From positions 128,114 through 192,113 of the forward strand of contig MU270083.1 in the NCBI GenBank assembly GCA_021432635.1: 64,000 bases of DNA, written 5' to 3'. How positions within the stretch are numbered: the first letter of the stretch is position 1; the number at the start of each line of letters is the position of its first letter. The notes beneath the pieces are model-generated. The model was not told the DNA's origin, searched no databases, and was given only the letters and a program-made list of their open reading frames with translations. The stretch is from Thozetella sp. PMI_491 (lineage: Eukaryota > Ascomycota > Sordariomycetes > Chaetosphaeriales > Chaetosphaeriaceae). The translations under genes were made by a program, and so were the position numbers. Below are positions 23,397 to 34,102 of the stretch, in pieces.

Positions 23397-26300
23397 GGTG
23401 AGATCGTGCAGGAAGGACAGACTGCTATAAACGAAGAGAAGGAATGTGTAGGGAGCTTGTAAAGCCCGTAAAGGAGTGTGGAAAGGAGTGTTTAAAGGAG
23501 TGTGGAGAGGAGCGACCTCAAAGGAGTGACTGAAGAGCTGATTGATGCTGCCGACAAGTGATGGGAGAGTGTCTAGAATGTAGAACCTCACGATGGTTTA
23601 TGTAGTTGCCTTCCTGGACCGAGCATGGTCCTGGGTGGCCGTGCCGGGTACGTATTTCCTTAGCTTGTGCGGCAGAGGGTGGGATCGAGGGATTCAGCGG
23701 TGGGACTGTCATTGAATGACATCTTAGCATGATTTCATCGGTACTAGTGGCAGCCTTCTACTAGGAATAAGAGAGGAGCTGGCGTAAGTACGATTGGGTG
23801 ATGCTAGCCCTCGAACCCCTGCCCTGGACGAGTGGCACAACCAACGGCGTCCAGATGGCAAACATCCCTCTATGGATAGAAACCCACACCAACCGGGGCA
23901 CGGACAGACCAGGCCATAAGCAGAAATGCCCAGGGCAATAGACACGCTCTAGGCTAGAAGACGCCTGCACTCTTGAGCTACAAGAACGGCGGGGGCCTAG
24001 ACCGAGCGCTTATTGTCCGAATTCGGCGGAGAGACCACCAGGAAGATGAAGGGGATTTTGGAGCAGAGGAATCAAACGTCATTTAAACCCACCTAGGCGA
24101 ATGCAATGCTAGGCTCTCGGGCCGAAACGCTAACCCGGCACAGCCGTATGGTACAGGGGGGCATTGGTTAGTTTTTCAGCTGCGCCTTAACCAAGGCCCT
24201 ATTTGGGTTTGCAATAGTTGCCAGGATAGGACATGGCGGCTTACACGAAACTAGGCCAGTGCTTCGTTGCTACCATAGACAGGATCCTGAGTGCGGGTGA
24301 GGGATGGCATTATGTGTTTTTGGTAGACTCTGGCCAAATTTGCTAGCTAACCGGTACGCGGATTTCGCGTGGCACTGGAGCCTCGAAGAGTTTCGTGCCG
24401 CATCGCCTTGGGCACAGCTAGAGCCAAGCGCGGATGGTTACAGAAACTATCGACTCGGTTGTCTGCCAGGAACTTCTGGCCGTCGTTCAACACCGCCGTT
24501 GCAAGTACAAGCCAGGGCTAGCGGGCGCTTCCTTTCCAGCCTATATCAATGCGAAAGGGACGTGCCAGCCGCCACGCCTCACGATTCGGCGGCACGAAAC
24601 AGGCGATGGCAGCGAGGAAGGGGTTCAAAGTGGCATAAGGAAGATGGAAGCTTCGTTTCGTTACCGGATCTGTGGGAGAAGTTGAGAAGGTTGATATCAC
24701 AAGGCTGATATGCGATCCTGTCTTTCGGGGGTTTGGGGAAGCAGGGATTGAGACTTGACCGCTCTGCTTTGACGCCAATATTTGGGATAGAGGCACCACT
24801 ACGCTCGTTGCATGGTGCCGGAATCCACGACCGTCAACGTTTCGTGCCTCTCCAACAAGGATGACGAGCAGATGCGGGCTTCCCCGCGGACCATACCAGG
24901 CTGGTATATACGCTTCCTCCCCTGGTGGGACGATGCAGTCCCCACAAGCCAAGGCTCGGTACCTACCATCAAGCGATGCTGGCCGATGCTCTATCCGCAT
25001 TTAATTTAGCGATTTAGTGTACATGGAGAGGAGTTTCCTACGCTAGCCGGGCTGACCGACCGGGGAAGCTCGAAGTGTGCTAGGCAGATCGGAACCTGGC
25101 CAGCTGTGATGGGATAGATGGCCAAAGTCTCGTCCTGGACGAGCAAGTAATCAAAATTTAGCAGAAAACAGGCGCGGCCATTCGCCAATCTAGACCTAGT
25201 AAAAGGGGGCTTAGGGGGGTGCCGGGGGGGGGTTCCGACTTTGGACAGTACAAACAAGGGACGAGTTGTTGGGTCACGTGTCGCCAGCCATATGCTTGCT
25301 GTGGAGAAAAAACATGTTAACCAGCTCCGATCGTCCTGAAATGCATCAGTTCCGACGAGAGACCCAGGACTTTGGTTTGGACTACTACTAGCAGGTTTGC
25401 CGAGGTGGGTAGGAAGGAAGTCGATCCCAACAAGCCTCGTTATGCTCTATTCCGGTCGGTGGAGCCCCATAAAGGAATGGGAACCCCTCATTGGGCCGTG
25501 GCCGTCCCCCGTGCAAGGCAACCGCAACTCCGCCCAAATAAAAGGACAGGGTGCTGACTACAAGTACCGGTAGTAAAATTACTCCAAATAGCGCCTTGCG
25601 CCCTATTGAACCCATTAATCCTTTGGCTCCTCAGTCTGGGATCAAAAGTCCCCCCCGTCGACATTACGCAAGATAATTACCAATAGTCCTTTAAGCCGAC
25701 AGAAAGAAAAAAAAGAATACAAGAGCGTCGCTTACGATGGCCGACCTCCTCGAATTCAACCAGGCCAAGATAGACCCGTCCGTACCTTACTCATCGACCC
25801 AAGCTCGACCAACCCTGACAGTGTAAAGCGTTTCGCTGGTAAACCGCCGCCCGCTGTACGCGATCCGGCGCATCGCGCGCCAATCGGCTCCATGACCGAA
25901 CTTTACGGCAACTGCCGAGGTGTACTAGAATATTGATCCTAATTACTAATTACTAATTACTACTTCCATACTCTACCGCCAAATCGAGCAACAAGAATGC
26001 CTTCGAGAGCCTACCACGGGCCTCCTCCTCCACGACGGGGTGACATCGCTCCAGGAAAGCGACGCAGCCAAATCCTACCTGCTCAGGTGTCGGACTGTTT
26101 TAGCCATGGACAGAGTATTAACAAATGGTATACGGATTGGATTTAAAGATGAAAACTTTAAGAAGGATGCAGTTGCAAAAGACACAGCGGCAAGTAAATT
26201 TGCTGTTGCGAGATCTCATCACAGTCGTGGGGTTTCCTCGCCCTGCTGCCAACCCACGGCTACCTAGTAGAAAGGACCAAGGGGTCAACGTAACTATGGT

Positions 26301-27665
26301 TCTAAAGCTGTCATTTTATAACCATAGCTCCGGAGATATGGTTCCTTACTGTAGGGGCAGGTATAGACTTTTCGTGGCTCTCATAATCTTCCAGCTTATT
26401 CTCACTCGAAGCTATTGCGGTTGGTAACTCGTCGCCGTTGGCCCGTTTGATACTTGTATAGTAGCTGTGGATAGAGGTAACCTTGCTCGAGAAGCTCGAA
26501 GCTGGCCAAGTATAAATGATTTCGAAAGCTCCTACCAATCTAAATCTGAAACAACCGCCCTCTGTCAGATGAAACAGTATAAGTCAGAGGGAGCGTTGCT
26601 CCAGAACAAGCCAAAATTTTTGGCAACTTGGTCAAATCTGACACCCTCACACTTGCGTCTGAAGCGACCACGCCCAATTATCGCCCTCAATCAGAGCCAT
26701 CCTCACGACCCTCGCTACCTCCCAGCCAGCTACACACATCCCCGGTCCTCTTACACAAATAACCGTACCTTCCAACAAAAAAGACTTTGATCAACCCAGA
26801 TTTAATCTAACACCTCTAGGCCTATTAGAGGGACCAAGGGAACCAAACAGAGATATATCGTTTAAGGAGACTTAAGAGCAGGTCAGATATGTAATGTTTT
26901 GAGTAAAATAACTTATGTATAATTATTTCACCCAAGATAAAAAAAAATGTATAAGATAAAGTTAAATAGGGTTGGCGGCTAAGGGTGTAAGAACTATAAC
27001 AGTATCTCAGTAATAACAGCTCCTAGAGCTTAAGGAAGAATCGACGCCTAGTGGTATAATGAGGCAGTGTAGAAATTAATACAGTTGTTGAAGAAGAAGG
27101 AGCATGCGGTCCGAAAGACCGGTGAACAACTAAGATTTGCTTGATTCATTACTTGTGCCTAAGACGCCGGGCATGGTATACGCTGTGCGAACCAAATGTG
27201 CTTGTTCTCTTATGCTGTGCATCCTCTACTACATACACATACCTACCTATGACCATATTATACAGCAAAGATTTAAAATGCTCTCTAAAACCTTGAGTCC
27301 AACACAGGACCTCATTCAATGGTTTAGCTACAGAGGGATAACGAGACCTCCATATGGCAAAGAGGGGAGTCTAAAGCCCACTAATTCAAGCTACGAGAAA
27401 TGATGCGTAAACTCCGTGATACTCGTACACGATTCCAACGCGTTTAAGGGAATGTATTACGGTTGAAGGAAGTGTATCAAAAACGTAGATACATGTAGCT
27501 CGCAGTGTTTCTGATAACGATTGTCCTAATGTCCCTGATCAAAGATCGAAGAGCCTGCGAAAAGAAAGACCACTATTTGTACCATACTCAAGGAACCCCC
27601 TTAGTTGCTCTAGAGACTACCACAGCACATTCCTCATCACTATACACTTCCGTTTAAACGGCTCA
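23397..27665. other. Gene-poor island, left part (4.3 kb)
   Basis: Composition alternates between GC-rich (23.7-25.5 kb) and AT-rich (25.9-27.3 kb). The frame at 24304-24708 has no domain and no start context worth calling. From about 26820 to 27060 the DNA is TA-rich with dense stops, like an old RIP-affected repeat fragment. I find no supported gene. Confidence 0.45.
25941..25961 (+). repeat. Three tandem AATTACT units
   Basis: AATTACT is repeated three times without change. It is too short to assign a role. Confidence 0.9.
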
Positions 27666-28103
27666 CTAAGCACTATCAGAGAGAATCTCAAAGCTCCCAT
27701 CCTCTCCAACGAGGCGCTCCCGCTTGTCAACAGCTCGTTTGGCGGAATCAGAGAGGACCTCGAACGACTCATCGTCTCCAACCAGACGCTCCCGCTTGTT
27801 GACAGTTCGCTTGGCACTATCGGAAAGGATCTCGAAGGCCCCATCGTCTCCCACAAGGCGCTCCCGCTTGTCGACAGTTCGCTTGGCGGAATCAGAGAGG
27901 ATCTCAAACGACCCATCGTCTCCAACTAGACGCTCACGTTTTTCGACAGCTCGCTTGGCACTATCGGAGAGGATCTCGAACGACCCATCCTCTCCAACTA
28001 GACGCTCCCGTTTGGCAACACCATCAATTTGCTCCAAAAGTATCGGCGAAGCAAAAGCCACTGCTAGGTTGGCCAGCAAAAAGACATTTGGTGAGAAGCG
28101 CAT
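27666..28103 (-). CDS. Secreted precursor with five Kex2-flanked peptide repeats (KEP/RiPP-like)
   Basis: A single intact frame of 145 residues starts at a good ATG (CAAAATG). Residues 1-19 form a signal peptide, and 20-32 a short pro-region ending AKR. Five tandem units follow at 33-56, 57-80, 81-104, 105-128 and 129-145. Each is a 17-residue core, consensus ERLVGDDGSFEILSDSA, followed (except after the last) by a 7-residue spacer KR-[AT]V[EDN]-KR. The frame stops exactly after the last core. Every core is therefore bounded by dibasic Kex2 sites, and Kex1 trimming would free ERLVG...SDSA peptides. This is the layout of Kex2-processed repeat proteins, which include alpha-pheromones and dikaritin RiPP precursors. 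The core is acidic and lacks Cys, Trp and Tyr, so it fits neither class. No UstYa-like or other tailoring gene is intact nearby. A linear secreted signal peptide is the simplest guess. Confidence 0.85.
   Translation of the reverse strand: MRFSPNVFLLANLAVAFASPILLEQIDGVAKRERLVGEDGSFEILSDSAKRAVEKRERLVGDDGSFEILSDSAKRTVDKRERLVGDDGAFEILSDSAKRTVNKRERLVGDDESFEVLSDSAKRAVDKRERLVGEDGSFEILSDSA
27669..28007 (-). repeat. 72-bp coding tandem repeat, 4.7 units
   Basis: Units run 28007-27936, 27935-27864, 27863-27792, 27791-27720 and a partial 27719-27669, each starting at an ERLVG codon set. Units differ at both silent and replacement sites but keep all KR codons in frame, which argues for selection on the processed product. 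Confidence 0.9.
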
Positions 28104-28230
28104 TTTGAACCAGGTGGGTTGACAAGATAATGTTAAGAATATTGTGGTTTAGATGAAAGAGGAACAACACGGTGTGGTTGGTGGGCCCATTGAACAAACA
28201 TAAAGATCTACTCGTAGCAGGAGGAAGAGC

Positions 28231-28239
28231 CTTTATATA
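28231..28239 (-). promoter_or_regulatory. TATA-like box for the repeat-peptide gene
   Basis: TATATAAAG on the minus strand lies about 128 bp upstream of the ATG at 28103, a plausible core promoter spacing with a short leader. Confidence 0.45.
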
Positions 28240-28390
28240 TCTTGAGAGCAACTCCATGATATATTCAGTGGCCGCCAGTATTGCCCCTATAAACGTAAGA
28301 TGTATGAGATCACCCCATTTTTCTTACTATAGCAAAAGAAGTAAGTTTAACATCTCAAGTATCTGACCTTTTCGTGAACAGTTCATCACG

Positions 28391-28432
28391 TTGCCTCTCC
28401 CCCCTCTCCCCCCCCCTCCCCCAACTCCCTAC
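28391..28432 (-). repeat. C-rich tract (G-rich on minus strand)
   Basis: Runs of about six, nine and five C separated by single T or TCT on the plus strand give a G-quadruplex-prone minus strand. It lies about 300 bp upstream of the repeat-peptide gene. Confidence 0.6.
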
Positions 28433-28948
28433 TCAATGCCCTCCAACCGATTTAATTAATGCCGCAGTGGCGATGTAGATTACGGACCATCTGTTGTATG
28501 TCGATCTGAGCAGATATTTCCATCGAGGGCCTGGTTTCAACCTTGCCTGTACCTCTTACTCGTCGGTTGGGCGGCCGTTGAGGTTTCACAAATATCAATG
28601 CCATGGGGGGCACACCTGGTTAGTCATCTTTAACAGTTTGTGATGTCGCCTATATCTCGAAGAACCAGATGTGGATCCACTTCGACTTTTCAAATTTCGA
28701 CGTCGTTTCGCATTGGGCTCCATTTGCACCCAGTGGTAAATTCGTTGAAATAACTAGAGCTCTACCTATTCCTAGGGAGTGCTATTCATAGCATACAAGT
28801 TTCAAAGTGATTCTAAACCAGCTCCACACATGTCCACGAGTCCTAATATAAATATGTACACATCACATCTGAACTCGATATCAAGTTTTGAAGGTCCTTC
28901 TCTCTTTAAACTCCCGTACGGATCCTGGTGTTGCCGTCGCATTTCAAA

Positions 28949-29640
28949 ATGAAGCCCCTCCCTTTTAGGGCATTTTCTTTCCTTCCCTGGAGCTTTTTGC
29001 GTCGGTTGCTTTCTTGACGCACACCGCCAGTGCAGTACTGGAAACGAACTCGACCGAACCTGCTGCTTCGAGGCCGCCGCCACCAACACTTGCCGAAATT
29101 CCTAGTTATATGTTGCCAGATATGCCTAGACGAGACGGGTCTATCTTCTTTACGAACCAAACCTTGGCAGAAATCTTTTTGACCGCAAAGTCGCCATATG
29201 AATGGACAGTTCCAAGCGATTAGTGTCGAAGTCGGGGTCTCCGGGCAAGTCTCAGCCACACTTCAAGGAAATTGCCAACTCTGTATGTGGGTAGATGGCA
29301 ATCGGGGGCGGTTAGCAGCACCAGCTGATTCTCAATAATGGTCGGCGGACGGTGGCCCCAGGAAGCAACCGCTGCTTCCCCTTCGACTGGGGCGAAACTT
29401 CTGACCCTGGTCCTGTGTCGGACTACTTTCTTGCTACTTCCACCGAGTAGCAGCCCGAGTTGACAGACAGAGTGGTTAAGGGTCTGCTAATAGAGCACTT
29501 GGACGACGAAAACAAGAGATTCAGGAAAGTAGGCACGCTGAATGTTCGAGGGTCCCACTATGTCACGATAGGATATAGAGGAAAAGTCGATTGGAGATCA
29601 TGCGGGTTAGAATGAGTTAGTAACACTTTTGTAACTAAAT
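28949..29640 (+). pseudogene. Probable frameshifted gene for a secreted protein, family unknown
   Basis: An ATG at 28949 (MKPLPFR) opens a frame that stops within 25 codons. One frame over, a hydrophobic segment (LELFASVAFLTHTASA) continues into about 80 coherent residues (AEIPSYMLPDMPRRDGSIFF, FLTAKSPYEWTVPSD) ending at a TAG at 29221. Beyond it, protein-like readings continue in shifted frames: a VEVGVSGQVSATLQGNC stretch, then FPFDWGETSDPGPVSDYF, and RVVKGLLIEHLDDENKRF up to about 29610. At least two frameshifts and two stops would need to be explained, so I read this as a decayed secreted-protein gene. Unrecognised introns are the alternative. I do not recognise the family. Confidence 0.4.
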
Positions 29641-30464
29641 TACGAGAGTGGTAAGAGCCTGAGTGAAAAGAAAAAAAAGAAGGATGAGGCGGTAGTGTCC
29701 AAGTGTGCTTCGGCCTAGGCCATTTCTGAGACCGGAGTAGAAGATCCTGAAGCAAGCGAGTTAGTTGCTGTGGGACATGGGACTACGGCAGAGGATAGTG
29801 CGGCCGTGGAAGAGGCACTGAAGATGCGATAGACTTTAAGGCCTCGGGCACTCTAGAGAGATTCTATAATTCTTCGCCCCGCGTTCTACATACGTAAGGA
29901 TCTTGGCTAGGGATGGGGACCATGGGGCCGTAATTCCGAGCAAACACAAAATGAGACATTATGTAGTGGTCTGATCTGTCCGGCATCCACTTCACTGGGA
30001 GCGCTTAGGTCTTTGGTAAACAAGTGACCTGGATAGCTAAAGCTCAAGATTACCTAAGAGGAGGTGCATACCAAAGACCAAGACTAAACGCAGTACCGTA
30101 TGTACGTACTTACGTACGTACAAATACGCATTCGCGGTAATAGCTTATACCTCATACATACTAATGCTCCTACCCCGCTAGTGGGGCAGGCCCTGCAGCC
30201 GCCCGTGCAGTTCCAAGGTGGCTTATCGGCCAGATCGATAAGAGCTTACCTGCAGCAAAGTTCCAAGAGTTACTAACGCGCCGGGGCTGTCAACACACGC
30301 GCAGAGGCACCCTTCCACTTGACGAACCTGAGGACCTGAATTACGTCACAAACCCTCGCCAGAACGGGAGCGCTGTCGCAGAAGTCCTAGCATTCCAGCA
30401 TACAGCTGCATCGAGAAAGTTGATCATCTCTACGGGTGGGCTAGCGCCGCGCCCGATTGACGAC
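29641..30464. other. Intergenic, upstream of CENP-T
   Basis: No supported gene. A TACGTAC-rich palindromic stretch lies near 30096-30122, and the 200 bp before 30465 carry the CENP-T promoter side. Confidence 0.45.
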
Positions 30465-32292
30465 ATGAACGCCGAGAGGCGCAGGAGCCGAGGAAACGCG
30501 TCGAGGACGCCAGGACGGTCACCGACCCGCAACGACCCTCTGGAGAGTGCAACGCGCAGGCAAGATGCCGAAAACGCGTCGAATACGCCGGGAACCTCCC
30601 GACCTAGCGCGCTGCGCACCACCCCGGCATCCGGCCGGCATACGCCCAGTGCACGACCGCCCAGCAGCTTGCGGTTCGAGGTGCGGGCGGAGGACGGTGG
30701 CCGGCCGGGAGAATCGACAACGCCAGCCGGCCCAGCTTCCACCAGGAACCCAGGCCGCGGGTCTAACACCCCACAGAACTACCTCACGCCCAGTGGCCGT
30801 TCGCTGCGGCAGCCGCAGGGACGAGGCAGCGCCAGGCAAATCGCCGGTGTCACACCCCACAAGCAGGCCGCCGAGCAGGTCAAGGAGATGCGACGGCGCG
30901 CCCTAATCAACACTCCAGGCCGCGCGCGCCGCATGAGCGGGCGACTCCAGCGGAACGACCCTATGGATAACCTGCGGAGGCTGGCGAGGAATTTGGCTCC
31001 GAAGTCTCAGGCGATCCCATCATCGTCCTCCCCGAGCGATACCGCCCAGGCTGCGGCGCCGACCCCCAAAAAGGACGAAGATGACGATGATGACGATATG
31101 ATTCTGGAGGAACCACGATCTAGGATATCGCTGCACTCAGACTCGGACTCGGACCTGGAAGACCCGCGAAGGGAGCGGGAGCTACAGGAGGCGGTCGAAC
31201 GCACGCGCGTGCTAGAGGACATAGACCTGACGACGTATTCAGTCGAGCTACCGCGAAGGATGGGCCCTGCGTGGCCGGAGGACGCACGGCTGACGCGCCG
31301 ATCGAGCATGTTCGAGGCCATCAACGAGGCCGAGAGCGATGACGGTGACGTGGGGGCGATGCCTTTCCAGCTGGACTCATCGCCGCAACGGCGGCTCCCC
31401 TTTGCGGACGATAGCGACTTCCGCATCGAGGTGCCAGAAGAGCCACCATTGAGCATCGAGGAGAGCACTTTCGCGATGGATGAGGCGCTGGGCCGTGACT
31501 CGGGGCGACAATCAGACTTTCAGCTGCCTGTAATGGACCAAGATGCGTCTGTGCTCGAGGCGGCCGCGGAGGACCTTGGCATGTTCGATGCTCCTGGCCT
31601 CGATGACGTCGGAGACGAGGACGAGGCAGGAGAAGAGGAGGCAGAGGGCGACATGTCAGACTCAGATGGCGACGTCGAAGTAGTGCGCACCTTCGAGAAT
31701 GACGCTAGGAGGAGCGAACCGTTGCCTGGACTTGCGCAAAAGCACGGCCGAAAGAGCAAGCGGCATGCCCTGGCCATCCCCGACAAGCACGTCAAGAAGA
31801 TTGCAGGACGATTCATGAAGCGTAATGGAGGAAACATCAGATTCTCCAGGGAAACTCTGGATCGCCTCGGCATCATGACCGACTGGTTCTTCGAGCGATT
31901 AGGCAAGAGCCTGGAGGCATATGCCGGCCACGCGGGCCGCAAGACTATCCGGGAGAGTGATGTGCACCTGGTCATGAAGAGGTATGTTATATTCTATCCC
32001 GGGTATATCTTTTCTCTGCCCCTCCCAGTCAGATGATGTACACTTACTCCCAGTATAATACACTTGGTACGGAGATTTCTAATGCGCCAGCAGGCAGCGC
32101 TTGATCACCAACAAGGCCACGCCATTCTTCCTGGCCAACAAGCATCTGGATGCGAGTTTACAGCGGCTGATACGTGACCCACCCTCCCTCTACCCACAGG
32201 AGAAAGCCCGTCGCCAAACACAGGGCCTTGGGGCCAACCACAAGCGGATTACACCGGCGAATTTGGATGGAGAGGAGTCCATCTTGGAGTGA
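30465..32292 (+). CDS. CENP-T-like inner kinetochore protein (histone fold)
   Basis: Exons 30465-31981 and 32094-32292 give 571 residues. ATG 30465 is the first in the frame; upstream only a TTG is available. The N-terminal half is a disordered Arg/Pro/Thr/Ser region (GRSPTRND, repeated TPGR/TPS sites suited to CDK phosphorylation). An acidic stretch follows (DEDDDDDD, then SDSDSDLEDPRRERELQEAVE). The C-terminal histone fold begins near HVKKIAGRFMKR and contains RFSRETLDRLGIMTDWFFERLGKSLEAYAGHAGRKTIRESDVHLVMKRQR, as in the CENP-T/Cnn1 family. It should pair with CENP-W at centromeres and recruit Ndc80 through its N-terminus. The intron splits the last helix of the fold and ends in a tandem CAGCAG acceptor. 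Its stop lies 22 bp from the stop of the convergent Shy1 gene. Confidence 0.9.
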
Positions 32293-32314
32293 TGCATGCT
32301 GAAAGGGCTAGCAT

Positions 32315-33580
32315 TTACCAGGTCTTATTCATCCGCACGCGGCGAGTAATGTCCGTAGGTGGTTTCTTAACCACCATATAAAACATAATGGATGTTGCTA
32401 GGGCTAGGCCATACCTAGGTGTTTGTCAGTGGCGAGGCTCAACCTGCAAGGAACTGGGTTCACGGGTAGGGAAGGCCCCCTTTGAAGGGAGGAAAGGATG
32501 ACCAATGATTAATGTTTCGACGAACTTACCAGGTGAAGATGTACTGCGCATGGTTGTTGCGCAGGTTCACCTCGGCTGGCCTCCCGAGGGGAACGCCCTT
32601 TTTTTGGTACTCTTGAGCCTGGAAAAAGTTGGGGTCTACCACAATGTTAGCAGAAGTTAGCCATACCCCAAAGATGAGGATGAAGAAGCAATGTTACGAA
32701 GGGTAGGACACGGCGCCGACTCGTGGACCAGTCTCTTACATACCCATCGTCTGCTCAACCCATACTGGCTGGCTCCCCGTTAGGTTGGCCATCTCGTGTA
32801 CATCCGGGAAGTAGAATTCGCCCTTGTCGGGCCGGTTCTCCGGCGTAAACATGTTCTTCTTCCACGGCTGCCGCAGCATGCCCTCGACACGCACCTCACC
32901 CTGCGGCAGAGCCTCCGGGTGGCGGTTCGCTTGCTCGGCTTTCTCCTTAGAGATCCACCCCCGGTTCACCAACACCGTTGCCGTCGCTGCGCCCGGACCG
33001 CCGCCCTCGCGTTCCAGCGGTGTCACCACCATATATCCGGACTCGCCGTCGCGCACGCGCGGGCCCACCAGCATCTCCTGGTCGTGCCTGAAGCGGCCGG
33101 TCGCATACACACGGCGGTAGTCGAAGTCCTCGGCGACCACATCGGCATCGATACGAGGGGGGAGTGGGAGAGGTGGGCGCACGATCCGGTCCTCGCACTT
33201 GGCAAGCAAATCCGTCTTCCACTTGAGGCGCTGGACCTGCCAAGTACCAAGGGCAAAGGCAGTGATAGGAATGATGGCTGTAGGGGTGGTCGTAATTAGC
33301 ATCCGCGCAAGGGACATGCCGAGAGGGCTGGCCTACCCAAGATGATGAGCCCAGGCCCATGTTTCCTTCCGCTGCGCACCAGTTCCGGCGGGTTGTCTAG
33401 GATGGAGGTGAATCCTGGCTCGTCGGCCGCTTGCCGGGCGGTCCGTTGAGGGGAGCTCGAAATTGCCCGCCGTGCCGGGGCAAGCTGTGGGCGGGCTGGC
33501 GCCGTCAGGCTTTGCTTCGAGAGCAACGCGGTGATTCTCCGTCCCGCTGCGGGTCGCACCAAGCAATTGAGCGGATTCAT
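32315..33580 (-). CDS. shy1: SURF1/Shy1 cytochrome c oxidase assembly factor
   Basis: Four exons (33580-33337, 33277-32744, 32635-32530, 32414-32315) give 327 residues. Residues 1-60 are an Arg/Ala/Ser-rich mitochondrial presequence. TM1 spans the first junction (IILAIIPITAFALGTWQVQRLKWK). Next come the SURF1 blocks FDYRRVYATGRFRHDQEMLVGPR, GYMVVTPLER, VLVNRGWISKEKA and GEFYFPD, then NNHAQYIFTWYGLALATSIMFYMVVKK containing TM2. Shy1 sits in the inner mitochondrial membrane and helps insert haem a into Cox1. The last two exons are only 106 and 100 nt and are easy to miss, but TM2 needs them. It shares a 522-bp divergent promoter with the UBX gene. Confidence 0.95.
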
Positions 33581-34102
33581 TGCGTCTTGCTCCGTGCCGG
33601 GCGTGGTGCAGGACCAGGGGAGCTCGTTCGGCACGGGTTTGCTGGGGAGATCGGAGGTCGTCTTGAGAAATTCGGGACGTGGTGTGGTTCGACGATGCTG
33701 CTGGAGTTTCTGGAGCTACTGCAGCTTCCCGCTTGAGTGGGACCAGGGTGGTCGCCTGATTGGCCAACACCATAGCAGAGGAGCTCCCCTAGACTTACAT
33801 ACAGGTGGCCTCGGGAAGACAGCACTTTCATTTCACCACGCCGACACGGTGCAGACTGAGCTGGAGCACCTTGCAATTTCCATCTCACGCATTTGAAGGC
33901 TCTACTAGTCATTTAATCATATTCCTTGAGCTATTTTCGACCCTCGGCTTGTTCTAAAGGAAGGTACGCTTGGGCACCTGGGACTGCATCTTCGACGTCA
34001 ACCACGCCGGGCCAATCCCTTTTGTCAGCAAACCTCGCCAATTGCCACCCCCGCGCCTTGTTGTTGCTACCACTCCAAAGCTTCAGGCTCAAGCACATCG
34101 AC
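33581..34102. promoter_or_regulatory. Divergent promoter, shy1 / UBX gene
   Basis: 522 bp between two start codons pointing apart must hold both promoters and leaders. No clear TATA box is seen. Confidence 0.6.

Noticed and set aside
24304-24708. 134-codon frame in the gene-poor island
   Set aside because: No domain, no splice partners, and a minus-strand frame of similar length overlaps it.
27669-28007. 72-bp direct repeats considered as CRISPR or plain minisatellite
   Set aside because: Eukaryotic context, contiguous units without spacers, and a multiple of three that keeps a secreted reading frame with fixed KR sites.
27666-28103. Repeat-peptide gene as an alpha-pheromone or dikaritin precursor
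   Set aside because: Cores lack the Trp/Cys of Sordariomycete alpha-pheromones and the Tyr of dikaritin cores. No UstYa-like (DUF3328) gene was seen within the window.
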